From Alloacidobacterium dinghuense (lineage in GTDB: Bacteria; Acidobacteriota; Terriglobia; Terriglobales; Acidobacteriaceae): a stretch of DNA of 64,000 nucleotides. The position numbers and the translations under genes are program-made. Below are positions 1 through 8,211 of the stretch, one piece after another. Location: assembly GCF_014274465.1 (NCBI RefSeq), contig NZ_CP060394.1, forward strand, positions 4,650,001 to 4,714,000, read 5' to 3'. The notes beneath the pieces were generated by a model, which worked only from the letters and a program-made list of their open reading frames with translations, was not told the origin of the DNA and made no database searches. Positions within the stretch are counted from its first letter, which is position 1. Every line of letters starts with the position of its first letter.

Positions 1-50
1 CTGTCGAAATCGAGTCCGAATGGACGGCAACACGCCGAGAACGTGCCACG

Positions 51-90
51 CCGGAATCCCACGTCTCAAAAGCGAGACGTGGGGCACCCA
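51..90. repeat. GGGTGCCCCA-type intergenic palindrome
   Basis: A 10-bp perfect stem (58-67 with 74-83) with a short AAAAGC loop, flanked by GGAAT on one side and GGCACCC on the other. The same outer pattern recurs near 1111/2466, 2505-2541 and 41986-42038, so this is one member of a dispersed REP-like family. Confidence 0.7.
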
Positions 91-93
91 TGG

Positions 94-249
94 TTTCCCA
101 AGAACAGTGAGATCTGGGCCACCGCCAGCGAGCAGACCATCGCCTTCTCTTACTAAGAAAGCGCTGACCTGCTAACAGGAACCAAGATTAGCTCATCCGG
201 CAAGATCACGCTGCAGCCATGGAATGTTGCTATCATCGGGGAGAAGTGA
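94..249 (+). pseudogene. Remnant of a glycoside hydrolase C-terminal domain
   Basis: Frame 1 carries a short peptide, ending with the TGA at 247-249, that resembles the last strand of glycosidase C-terminal beta domains (family-42 type), with the string SSGKITLQPWNVAIIGEK. An in-frame TAA at about 154-156 splits it from the related upstream piece SEIWATASEQTIAFSY. Further upstream the frame runs into the palindromic repeat at 51-90 and no longer looks like protein. I infer a decayed gene tail whose 5' part was lost or lies outside the window. Family identity is a pattern-recognition guess. Confidence 0.35.
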
Positions 250-300
250 GACTTACTCTAAATACAACAATAATTGGAGACTCAAATCCTAAAGGAATCT

Positions 301-1101
301 ATGCCCCCAGATGAAGAAGTGGAGCAGACAAAAGAAGATTACTCCGAGTGGTCCAAAGGGGCCATATGGGCAGACCCAGGAATACACATTGCTGTTGTGA
401 CTGCTGCAAATGACGTCGTGACAGCATTGCGCGCCCTATCGGCCAAAATAAAAGACGGTCTCCACGCGACCGCTGGCCAATCGGGAGAAGATCAAATGCA
501 CATGTTCGATCACCATATCCACAAGGAAAAGGAGCTCACATCTATCCGAATAGAGTTATTCCATCTTTTAACTGCTATATCTTCGGAGGGATTGATCAAT
601 CGCTTTTGCTACTTTGAACTACCCAATGAGGTATCCGAGACGCTCGAGAAACTTCAACCAACAGAAAAACTTTTGGTGGCAGCAACCTTTCTAGGCCAGT
701 CAAATATAAAGTCTTCCCATGTCTATGGAAGCCTAAAGTATCTCGTAGGATGGAGAAACCTATACGCCCACGGGCACAATCCAGGCCGATCAGCAAGATC
801 GCTACACAAGAACCACGCGGTTTTTCCCGATCCGGAAGAAATCTCGACACTAGAGGACGAGTTAAGTTCCCTGAGGAAAGCGGCAGGGTGTTACCGAAAT
901 GTGACCGCTTGGCTCAAAGAAACCGGGACGAGCATGATGACCAAGATTAGCTCGTTCGACAATGAAGCGGCCCGAATCATCGAGATGATTGAGGGCTTCA
1001 GTGTGACTAGAAAATGGCTATCGCCAGATTCGAGAGGAGTGCGCTTTCAGTTTTTCGAGTTACATGTCGATCTTGAAAAACTAAGTAGGCTCGGGAATTA
1101 G
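301..1101 (+). CDS. Hypothetical protein with HEPN-like R-x4-H motif
   Basis: I do not recognise the family. The protein (266 residues from ATG 301) is mostly helical, soluble and has no signal peptide or membrane segment. Near residue 152 it has the string WRNLYAHGH; an R-N-x3-H pattern like this is the catalytic signature of HEPN-fold RNases, which are common in toxin and defence genes. A TTG at 274 would add nine residues, but AAAGGA at 291-296 favours ATG 301. Base composition is lower in GC than the core genes. It lies upstream of an IS481 element and a reverse transcriptase gene. The HEPN link is inference from one motif. Confidence 0.6.
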   Translation: MPPDEEVEQTKEDYSEWSKGAIWADPGIHIAVVTAANDVVTALRALSAKIKDGLHATAGQSGEDQMHMFDHHIHKEKELTSIRIELFHLLTAISSEGLINRFCYFELPNEVSETLEKLQPTEKLLVAATFLGQSNIKSSHVYGSLKYLVGWRNLYAHGHNPGRSARSLHKNHAVFPDPEEISTLEDELSSLRKAAGCYRNVTAWLKETGTSMMTKISSFDNEAARIIEMIEGFSVTRKWLSPDSRGVRFQFFELHVDLEKLSRLGN

Positions 1102-1137
1102 ATAGGGCGGGCGGGTGCCCCATTCAAGCCTTCTTTT

Positions 1138-2438
1138 TGTCAAGTTACACGACATCGTTTGCAGTTTGTCTCTGGACATTCTTTCCAGTTAGGGTCGAGG
1201 GTTTTGAGCTGGTATCCAACGCTCGACGATCGTCGAGCGTTGGATGGCGGGATCGAGTTCCCGGATCAGGGTGTTGCAGTAATAGACCTGGAGCCGCTGT
1301 TCGACAGGGAGGATCTGCACCCATTCACCGGCCAGAGCGCGACCGATGCGCCACTTGGTATCGGCGATCTCCAGCTTGCCTTGACAGTCGACCTTCAGTA
1401 CCCAGGCTCCCTCGGGGTACTGCCAGCGCGGCGGGTTGGGATCGTAGCGCCGCTCACTGGGGCGCCAGCGGCTGGCTGGAGTCTGCATGCCCAGGGCTTC
1501 GTGCGGACGCAGATGGTTGTGCTCCCAGCGATAGCGGTCCAGCCACTGCTGGGGCGCGTGGCCACGCAGTCCACGCCGGGTGAGCGCGCGTTCCAGCGCG
1601 CCGTGAAAGCGCTCCACCTTGCCTTGCGTCTGCGGATGCCCGATGCCGCTCCAGCAGAGGCGTATGCCCTGTTTGATCAGCCACAGCGCCAGTCCTGTCG
1701 TCGCCGCCTGTGGTCCGGCCCAACTCCACCAGGGCACGCCGTGATCCATCAGCATGGCCTCGGGCAGACCGCACTCTTGAAAGGCATGCTCCAGCCGCAC
1801 ACGGACCGGCTCGGCCTGGGTGCTGCCCACCGCCTCCAGCGCGATCACATAACGGCTGTGATCATCCAGGATGGAAAGCGGTCCGATCGGCTGGTGCCAC
1901 GACTTGGGACCCTTGAAATCCATCTGCCACAGCTCGTTGGGCGCGGCCCGCTCGAAGCGCCTGGGCGCGGGGCGATGCCGGTCCTCGGGGCGCACCAGTT
2001 GATGGCGCAGCAGAATGCGATGGATGGTGCTTGCGGGCAAACGTGTCCCGCATTGCTCGAGCAATACCTGCAGTTTGCGCGCACCCCAGTCGGGATAGCG
2101 GAGGCGTAGCTCGATCACACGCCCTTCCACCTCCGGCGCGGTCTGCTGTGGACTGTGCAGGGGGCGTCGGCTGCGTTCCGCGATGGCTTCCACCCCGCCA
2201 GCCCGATAGCGCTCGACCCACAGCCGCCCAGTTGGACGCGAGATGCCAAACTCCCGGCATAAGCTGCTCAAGCTCCGCTCACGGCGCAACGCCGCCACCA
2301 CAAACCGCACCCGCTGTTCCCGCACGTCCATCGTCTTCCAAGGCATCCTCAGTCTCACTCCCTGCTCTCGCTTCGCTCGCGCAGGGAGTGTAAAGGATGA
2401 CTAGAAACATCCTGGAAAGCATGTCATGGCACTGAACA
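1138..2438. mobile_element. IS481-family insertion sequence inside a palindromic repeat
   Basis: One transposase gene on the minus strand is bounded by imperfect terminal inverted repeats: the plus-strand left end TGTCAAGTTACACGACATCG and the reverse complement of the right end TGTTCAGTGCCATGACATGC agree at 14 of 20 positions. Just outside, CCCATTCAAGCC at 1119-1130 and GGCTTGAATGGG at 2446-2457 are perfect inverted copies that look like the two arms of a GGGTGCCCCA-type palindrome. The element therefore appears to sit in the loop of that palindrome. Exact ends and target duplication are uncertain: no clear direct repeat is visible. Confidence 0.65.
1189..2346 (-). CDS. IS481 family transposase
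   Basis: DDE-type integrase-core transposase of about 385 residues. The N-terminus (MPWKTMDVREQRVRFVVAAL) is followed by a helix-turn-helix (LSSLCREFGISRPTGRLW), then the integrase core with catalytic residues in WQMDFKGP (first D), MLMDHGVPWW (second D) and KVERFHGALE (E). This layout is standard for IS481. A GTG at 2358 would add four residues; I chose the ATG at 2346 because family members usually begin MPWK. The frame is intact, so it could be active. Confidence 0.9.
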   Translation of the reverse strand: MPWKTMDVREQRVRFVVAALRRERSLSSLCREFGISRPTGRLWVERYRAGGVEAIAERSRRPLHSPQQTAPEVEGRVIELRLRYPDWGARKLQVLLEQCGTRLPASTIHRILLRHQLVRPEDRHRPAPRRFERAAPNELWQMDFKGPKSWHQPIGPLSILDDHSRYVIALEAVGSTQAEPVRVRLEHAFQECGLPEAMLMDHGVPWWSWAGPQAATTGLALWLIKQGIRLCWSGIGHPQTQGKVERFHGALERALTRRGLRGHAPQQWLDRYRWEHNHLRPHEALGMQTPASRWRPSERRYDPNPPRWQYPEGAWVLKVDCQGKLEIADTKWRIGRALAGEWVQILPVEQRLQVYYCNTLIRELDPAIQRSTIVERWIPAQNPRP

Positions 2439-2504
2439 AAAAGAGGGCTTGAATGGGCCAATCCCCGTCCACCTCGTCGAGGCGGCCAGTCGTGGAAGTT
2501 GAAG

Positions 2505-2541
2505 GGGGCATCCCATGTCTCACAGAGACATGGGATGCCCC
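2505..2541. repeat. 17-bp perfect hairpin, REP-like
   Basis: GGGGCATCCCATGTCTC (2505-2521) pairs perfectly with 2525-2541 around an ACA loop. It lies 27 bases before the reverse transcriptase start and could act as a terminator-like structure on the upstream side, but lacks a T-tract. It belongs to the same dispersed family as 51-90. Confidence 0.7.
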
Positions 2542-2568
2542 TTCTTGTAAAATCCGCTTGCGAAAGAT

Positions 2569-4200
2569 ATGGCTACGGCGCCCGTAATCTCACCCCTATC
2601 GGTGGAAGATCTCATGACACGAGGTTATTTCCCTGGCCGAGTGATTCCTCCCGTTAACTCGCTAGGACTGGGAACAGCATTAACTGACATGCTGAATTAC
2701 GTTCGGCCTATAGCGTCGAAGATGGTTCAGAAAAAGGCCAATAAGTTGCGGAGTCGTTGCGTCACGCATTCCATCCCTAAGCGGAAGCATTTACGTAGGA
2801 CGTTATCAATTCCCAACCCTTTTCATCAATGCATGCTTTCTGATGAGATCGCTACGAATTGGTTAGAGCTAGAGGAATTCTGCAGTAAATCTCCTTTTTC
2901 TCTAAGTGCACCAATTTTAGATTCAACTCGTTCAATCGATCGCAAGACTCCCTTAAATATTCAACCGCAATTTAGGGCGCATAGGTCGGTTGGTCGTCGA
3001 TATCTACTGAAGACTGACATCGCGCGTTTCTATCCCTCGATCTATACGCATAGCATTCCTTGGGCGCTGCATGGAAAGCCAGCAGCTAGAAAAGATACGC
3101 AATATCAGTTATTGGGAAACAGGCTTGATCTTTGGACAAGGGAAACCCAGGATAAACAAACAGGTCGGATACCAATAGGGCCTGATTCGTCATTCTTAAT
3201 TGGCGAAATCGTCGGTACTGCACTCGATTTAGAGCTAAAGGATAGACTGCCTGCCCTACGAGGTACGAGAAATATCGATGACTATTACCTTTATTTCGAT
3301 TCAGTATCGGACGCAGAGACGGGATTAGCAGCCCTTCACAGTATTGCTAGGCAATTTGAACTAGAAATTAACGATCCTAAGACAGAAATAGTTCAGTTAC
3401 CAGATATTCTCGAACCGTCTTGGAAAAGCGAGCTTCGGAATATAGTAATTCGGAAAACTCCTCAGCCCCAAGCTACCGACTTACTCAATCTTTTTGACCG
3501 AGCTTTTGAACACTCCAAGAATTTTCCAACCGACAATGTCCTAACATACGCAGCAAGACAAGTACTCAGCTCGGACATATTTGAAGAAAATTGGGAACTC
3601 TGTGAAGCTTTGCTCCTCAAGGCAGCAATAGCGGAACCGACAATGATGTCCGTTCTAGAGTTGATCTACGATAACTATGCTTCCTATCATACAAGCAACG
3701 ACGCTCTTGCCAGCGCTCTGTACAGTATCTGCTATTATCATGCTCCCCTTCAGCAGGGGAACGAGGTCTCTTGGGCCTTGTGGCTTGCCAGAAAATTGAA
3801 TGTACCAATTCCCAAATCGGTAGCAGACGCTGTTGCCAAACTCGATGATGATGTCGTGGCACTCGTGGCTTTGGACCTTCTTGAACAGGGTAATTTCGAT
3901 ACAGATCAATTGGAACTTTGGTATGGGCATATGGCCGGTTCAAGTCTTTATGAAGATCATTGGCTTTTGGCTTATGAAGCACATGAGCACGGATGGCAGC
4001 CTACGACTGTAAAGAAAGACTACGTTGCTGCAGATCCCTTTTTCTCCATCCTTCAGACACATGGTGTTAGGTTCTACGGGGATGGACTTGCTGCTACAAC
4101 CAGCTATATGGAGTATGGGGAAGAAGAAATCGAGGGTATCGATCCTGACGACTATGATCCTGAAGAGCCTGAAGAAGAAGTTGACGAGATAGGGCTTTGA
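2569..4200 (+). CDS. Abi/UG-type reverse transcriptase, candidate anti-phage protein
   Basis: RNA-directed DNA polymerase fold of 543 residues. Visible RT motifs: IPNPFHQCMLSDEIATNW (about 81-98), motif A TDIARFYPSIY with the first catalytic Asp at 150, motif B RIPIGPDSSFLIGEI (200-214), and motif C NIDDYYLYF with Asp 237 and 238. The usual aromatic residue before x-D-D is Asn here. The last 300 residues carry no recognisable domain, look alpha-helical and end in a very acidic tail. This arrangement (RT plus long helical C-terminus, no intron maturase or retron features) is typical of AbiA/AbiK/UG 'DRT' defence RTs. The gene is clearly AT-richer than the core genes, suggesting transfer. The subgroup cannot be set by eye. 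Shine-Dalgarno is weak (GAAAG at 2562). Confidence 0.8.
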   Translation: MATAPVISPLSVEDLMTRGYFPGRVIPPVNSLGLGTALTDMLNYVRPIASKMVQKKANKLRSRCVTHSIPKRKHLRRTLSIPNPFHQCMLSDEIATNWLELEEFCSKSPFSLSAPILDSTRSIDRKTPLNIQPQFRAHRSVGRRYLLKTDIARFYPSIYTHSIPWALHGKPAARKDTQYQLLGNRLDLWTRETQDKQTGRIPIGPDSSFLIGEIVGTALDLELKDRLPALRGTRNIDDYYLYFDSVSDAETGLAALHSIARQFELEINDPKTEIVQLPDILEPSWKSELRNIVIRKTPQPQATDLLNLFDRAFEHSKNFPTDNVLTYAARQVLSSDIFEENWELCEALLLKAAIAEPTMMSVLELIYDNYASYHTSNDALASALYSICYYHAPLQQGNEVSWALWLARKLNVPIPKSVADAVAKLDDDVVALVALDLLEQGNFDTDQLELWYGHMAGSSLYEDHWLLAYEAHEHGWQPTTVKKDYVAADPFFSILQTHGVRFYGDGLAATTSYMEYGEEEIEGIDPDDYDPEEPEEEVDEIGL

Positions 4201-4247
4201 CCTAAGATTTGGAAACAAATATCAGCTTCGACATCGATAGAAACCGT

Positions 4248-4280
4248 AAAGCCCGGCGTTTGGCCGGGCTTTTCTTGTTT
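4248..4280. terminator. Rho-independent terminator between convergent genes
   Basis: A 10-bp stem AAAGCCCGGC (4248-4257) and GCCGGGCTTT (4263-4272) with a five-base loop, followed by TCTTGTTTTT. It ends the reverse transcriptase transcript and may also stop transcription from the convergent radical SAM gene. Confidence 0.85.
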
Positions 4281-4328
4281 TTGCGCCGCTTGCGGCGCGT
4301 ATCGCTGGACGCGCAGTCCCCTGGATGG

Positions 4329-6422
4329 TTAGTCCCCCATGACGGGTTCTTCGGTTGCGGGGGCCGTCTTCGGCGCTGGGGCGATTGAGTTGATGGAGAC
4401 GAGGCCTTCGACTGGCTTTTCGCCGAGGATGTGCTCGCGGTAGAGCTTGGCCATCTGTGCGTTCTCGGCGTCCTGCTTGAGCTTGGCGTCGCGGGCGCGA
4501 ATCTTTTCTTCGCGCGAGTTCTTGGCGATGCCCAGCTTGTCGAGGGTGTCGTTGGCGTGGGCGTGCACGTGCTCGTCGTTGAGGACGAGGGTGTGCTGCG
4601 CTTCGCCCATGCCGACTTTCTTGCCGCCGGCGAAGATTTCGTGACGGCCATGCTCGTCATACCACTTGGTGAGCGTGGAGGTCATGTGCATCTTCTCGAT
4701 GATGTTGCGCCAGCCCACGCCCGTGTTGTAGGCGCAGAAGCTGATTTCGCCTTCCTGCGTGGCGTAAGGAATGATGCACTGCTCGGTGCGGCGGAAGTCG
4801 TAGTTGAAGAGATCCTGGAACCACATGCCGGCGATGAAGAGAAAGTTCCAGCGGTCGGCGCGGCGCATTTCGATGTCGGCCATGGTGCGGTCGGCCTTCA
4901 CGGAACCATACTTGCGCTTGGTGGAGCCGGAGAACTTGTCGAACTTCTTCAGCAGGTCCATGATGCGCATGTGTGTCGGCGCCTTGGTCGGATCGTAGTT
5001 GCGCAGCAGCGCAAGCGTGATACCGACGAGCGAGAGGAACTTGCCGCGAGCGGCGTCGTTGACCTTGGCTACGTCCTTGGCGAGGCGGTCGGCGTTCAGG
5101 AACGCGGTGACCGGAACGGCTTCCTTCGTTTCCTTGTCGATCATGATGGCCATGCCGATGCCGCAGTTCGGGTGGCATCCGCAGGAAATCTGTCCCCAGT
5201 CGCGGTCAGGACCGTGAACGAGGTCGGCGAAGTCGGAGAAGGTGGAGATGAAGCTGATAGGGAACCAGTCGCGGGTCGGCTCGCCGATGCCGGTCTGGCT
5301 CTTGACGTCGTGCGCGAGGTGCGAGAGCGTGTAACGCTGCGCTTCGCGGCGCTCGTCCGAGACTTCCTCGTCGCGGCCGGTGAAGGAGACGGGCTGGAAG
5401 CTGAGGAAGTTGATCTTCTTGGGGTTGTCGAGCGCGAACTGGATGATGTGGCCGACCTGCTCGTTGTTGATGCCGTTGACGATGGTCGTGACGGGGACGA
5501 TGTCCACGCCGGCTTCGTGCAGGTTGTGGATGGCCTGGAGCTTTACATCGAAGAGGTTGCCGACCTTGCGGTGCGAGTTGGCGGCGTTGCCGATGCCGTC
5601 GAACTGGAGGTAGGCGTAGCGCAGACCAGCTTCGGCTGCGGCCTTGGAGAACTCCTTCGACTTGGCGAACTCGATGCCGTTGGTCGCGGCCTGAACGGAT
5701 TCGTAACCGACCTTGCGGGCGTAGGCGACCGCGTCAAGGAAGTAGGGCGAGAGCGTCGGCTCGCCACCGGAGAACTGGACCGACATCTGACGGCGCGGCT
5801 TGATGGTGATCGCGTTGTCGAGCATGGTCTTGATGTCGTCCCACGTGAGCTCGTGGACGAAGCCAACCTGGTTGGCGTCCATGAAGCAGGGGTCGCACAT
5901 CATGTTGCAGCGGTTGGTCAGGTCGATGGTGAGAACCGAGCCGCGGCCGTGCGTCACGGTTGACGTCCCGTGGTTGTGGAGCCTTTCGTCATTGTGGGCG
6001 CGGATGTCGCGGCCGGGGAAGACCTCTTCGAGGTGCTTGAAGAAGGCCGGGTCCATGGACATGACGTCTTCGAAGTGGCCGTGCTTGGGGCAGTCCTTGA
6101 CCATGAGGATCTTGCCGTCGCGCTCGATGATCTGCGCCTTGATTTCGCCAACCTTCTCATTCAGAAGGATTTCGTGAGGCAGCTTGCCGTCGATGATCTG
6201 CTGGCGGATCTCAGGGACGCACTTGGGGCAGAGCGAATCGGTGGTGCGGGGCCAGCCGAGGGGCGGCTTTTCCTTTTGCCAGGACTTGAGCAGAGGCTTA
6301 TCGGACCACTTAGGGGTGAATGATTCGTTGGGGCTGATGCTGTTCAGCCTCTCGAAGACGGACCAGACGCCATTCGCGGCGAGGGTGACCGCCCGCTCTG
6401 CGTACTTCACGGCTTTCGACAT
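4329..6422 (-). CDS. Tes/Mss-like radical SAM enzyme (membrane-spanning lipid synthase homologue)
   Basis: A 697-residue radical SAM protein. An N-terminal rubredoxin-like cysteine set (Cys65 and Cys68 in CPKC, Cys111 in CPKHG) precedes the radical SAM cluster motif CNMMCDPC (Cys172, 176, 179) and GGEP (219-222). Further cysteines in SCGCHPNCG (414, 416, 420) and at 549 and 563 (FCAYN) could hold auxiliary Fe-S clusters. This cysteine layout matches archaeal tetraether synthase and the bacterial membrane-spanning lipid synthases, which join lipid tails carbon to carbon; Acidobacteria are known to make iso-diabolic acid and branched tetraethers. The role here is inferred from this pattern. AGGAGA lies 9 bases before ATG. 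It is divergent from a patatin phospholipase gene. The last 100 residues are charged and Ala/Pro-rich. Confidence 0.72.
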   Translation of the reverse strand: MSKAVKYAERAVTLAANGVWSVFERLNSISPNESFTPKWSDKPLLKSWQKEKPPLGWPRTTDSLCPKCVPEIRQQIIDGKLPHEILLNEKVGEIKAQIIERDGKILMVKDCPKHGHFEDVMSMDPAFFKHLEEVFPGRDIRAHNDERLHNHGTSTVTHGRGSVLTIDLTNRCNMMCDPCFMDANQVGFVHELTWDDIKTMLDNAITIKPRRQMSVQFSGGEPTLSPYFLDAVAYARKVGYESVQAATNGIEFAKSKEFSKAAAEAGLRYAYLQFDGIGNAANSHRKVGNLFDVKLQAIHNLHEAGVDIVPVTTIVNGINNEQVGHIIQFALDNPKKINFLSFQPVSFTGRDEEVSDERREAQRYTLSHLAHDVKSQTGIGEPTRDWFPISFISTFSDFADLVHGPDRDWGQISCGCHPNCGIGMAIMIDKETKEAVPVTAFLNADRLAKDVAKVNDAARGKFLSLVGITLALLRNYDPTKAPTHMRIMDLLKKFDKFSGSTKRKYGSVKADRTMADIEMRRADRWNFLFIAGMWFQDLFNYDFRRTEQCIIPYATQEGEISFCAYNTGVGWRNIIEKMHMTSTLTKWYDEHGRHEIFAGGKKVGMGEAQHTLVLNDEHVHAHANDTLDKLGIAKNSREEKIRARDAKLKQDAENAQMAKLYREHILGEKPVEGLVSINSIAPAPKTAPATEEPVMGD

Positions 6423-6759
6423 TTTTCAGTTCTCCTGAAGCTACCTGCCAGTTGTAGGTGACTCAAAACACGCTTTCGGACAGGAAAGCCAACTTGTGCT
6501 TTACCGAACCTCGGGGGAGCGCGGGTTATGGTAACTGCCGCTTCCAGAGGACTTTACAGTTTCAAGGATAGTCGCCGGGGAAGGCGAGAAGAACCGAGTT
6601 GGGCCGAATGGGGAAAATTGGTGTTTGGACGGGGATCGTTGGGGGTGAATGGAATGGCAATTCCGCTCAGATGAACAATTTACTTGTCGGAAAGGGAGTC
6701 GGATTGTAACGTTTTCGTGCAGAATCTCGACCATTTCCCCAGAACAGGAGCCCTAATTT
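6423..6759. other. Divergent intergenic region, Tes-like gene and patatin gene
   Basis: A 337-bp gap that must hold both promoters. I see good ribosome sites on each side (AGGAGA for the minus gene, AGGAG near 6745 for the plus gene) but no convincing -35/-10 pair, palindrome or extra gene. Confidence 0.5.
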
Positions 6760-7872
6760 ATGGCACTTTACGATCTTGTGTTTGAAGGCGGCGGCGCCAA
6801 AGGAATGGCGTTTGGCGGTGCGCTTCAGGTGTTTGCCGACGCGGGGCATCAGCATCGGCGCGTCGTTGGAACCTCCGCCGGAGCGATTACGGCCATGCTC
6901 ACGGGCGCGGGTTACACTCCAGCGGAGTTGATCACGGAATGCACCAAGACCGATGCGGCGGGGAATCCGATCTTTGCCGCGTTCATGGACCCTCCGGCTG
7001 AATCTGACTTCACGCAGGACCTGATTGAAGGCTGCGAGACGATCGCGCTGATGAAGGCGGCGGGATTTCCCTTCTCGGGGGTGATGCAGAACGTCGAAGA
7101 GAAGATCATCAAGGCGTTGCTTCACCTGGAGCTATATCGCGAGTTGTTTTCTTTTAATGAATGCGGCGGATTCTATGCCGGGGACAAGGCGCTGGCGTGG
7201 TTTCGCGAGCGGCTGGTCGCGAAAGGCCTGGCGGCGGATATCACCTGGGCCGATTTCGCGAAGAAGACGGGCAAGGATGTGTCGGTGGTGACGACCGATG
7301 TGACCGATAAGGAGTCGGTGGTGCTGAATGCGCGCACGGCTCCAAATGCTCCGGTAGCCGAGTCGGTGCGCATGTCGATGAGCATTCCTTTTGTGTGGCG
7401 GGAGATGATCTGGGAGCCGGAGTGGGGCACGTATAACGTGCTGGATGCGAATGGCCAGATCACGCGACGCCCGAAGGCGGGCAATATCTTCGTCGATGGC
7501 GGGGTATTGTCGAATTTTCCGCTGCGGCTCATTGCCGAATCGACGCCGGAGGTGATCGCGGTAATGGGAAAGACCGATCCTGGCGGTGCCGGGAATCTTG
7601 GGCTGCTTCTGGATGCGACGGTGATGGTGCCGGGGGCTGAGGTTTCTGACACCAGACGGCCTCGGTTGCGAGCGGCTGACCGGGTGACACGGCTGATCGA
7701 CACGCTTACAGACAGCTCGGATCTGGCGGTGATGCGGCAGTATGAGTCGGCTGTCTGCCGGTTGCCGGTGGGGGGATACGGCACGACGGAGTTTCGCATG
7801 TCGGCGGATCGGCAGAAACTGCTGATCGGCTCGGGCACGACAGCGATGAAGAAGTATCTGGGCGTCGCATGA
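6760..7872 (+). CDS. Patatin-like phospholipase
   Basis: Serine lipid acyl hydrolase of 370 residues. The oxyanion loop FEGGGAKG (residues 8-15), nucleophile elbow GTSAG (about 38-42) and catalytic Asp in VDGG (about 247-250, FVDGGVLSNFP) are all present, so the Ser-Asp dyad is complete. No signal peptide is seen, so a cytoplasmic or membrane-face role is likely. The substrate is unknown; family members cut fatty acyl chains from phospholipids. AGGAG precedes the ATG. It stands head to head with the Tes-like lipid enzyme, which hints at, but does not show, a joint role in lipid turnover. Confidence 0.9.
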   Translation: MALYDLVFEGGGAKGMAFGGALQVFADAGHQHRRVVGTSAGAITAMLTGAGYTPAELITECTKTDAAGNPIFAAFMDPPAESDFTQDLIEGCETIALMKAAGFPFSGVMQNVEEKIIKALLHLELYRELFSFNECGGFYAGDKALAWFRERLVAKGLAADITWADFAKKTGKDVSVVTTDVTDKESVVLNARTAPNAPVAESVRMSMSIPFVWREMIWEPEWGTYNVLDANGQITRRPKAGNIFVDGGVLSNFPLRLIAESTPEVIAVMGKTDPGGAGNLGLLLDATVMVPGAEVSDTRRPRLRAADRVTRLIDTLTDSSDLAVMRQYESAVCRLPVGGYGTTEFRMSADRQKLLIGSGTTAMKKYLGVA

Positions 7873-7956
7873 CAACTGTCATATCGCTTTGCTGACAAAG
7901 CTTACTGCTGCGGCGCTGCGAACGGTGCGATTCTAGCCCTGTCAAAAGGAGGGGTT

Positions 7957-8136
7957 ATGAACAACGTTCCGGTGCAGCATCCGCCGCAGCAAGCCGAAAG
8001 GTGCGATCCATTCAACCGCGTCGTTTATGGACTCGGCATGGCTCTGTTCATGTTCGGAATCTTCGTCCCCGGCGCGCATACGCTCATGATGGTTGGCCTC
8101 GCGCTGCTTGCGATCGCCTGGGTCATCGAATGGTAA
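7957..8136 (+). CDS. Small membrane protein, 59 residues
   Basis: A short gene with a strong ribosome site (AAAAGGAGGGG immediately upstream). The peptide starts MNNVPVQHPPQQAERCDPFN and then has two hydrophobic segments, LGMALFMFGIFVPGA and LMMVGLALLAIAWVIEW, ending at TAA 8134. Two-helix hairpin in the inner membrane is the likely state. Function is unknown. Confidence 0.65.
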   Translation: MNNVPVQHPPQQAERCDPFNRVVYGLGMALFMFGIFVPGAHTLMMVGLALLAIAWVIEW

Positions 8137-8211
8137 GTGGTAAAAACCAGGTTCACGCGGCTGTGCTACACTTCGCCCGTTCGCCGGATACTTCCGAGTT
8201 AACGAGGGAAT

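Larger units (their letters stand above)
1111..2466. repeat. Two arms of a palindromic repeat split by the IS481 element
   Basis: Left arm 1113-1130 reads GGGTGCCCCATTCAAGCC; right arm 2446-2466 reads GGCTTGAATGGG then CCAATCC. Joined, they give the same architecture as the intact repeat at 51-90 (GGGTGCCCCA, stem, loop, stem, TGGG, AATCC). The arms are 12-bp perfect inverted copies of each other. Confidence 0.6.

Noticed and set aside
1159-2109. Plus-strand frame of 316 codons opposite the IS481 transposase
   Set aside because: Shadow of the transposase gene; no family features.
4431-5963. Long plus-strand open frame (about 510 codons) opposite the radical SAM gene
   Set aside because: It is Val/Leu/Asp-rich shadow sequence antisense to a well-supported gene, with no ribosome site or known family.
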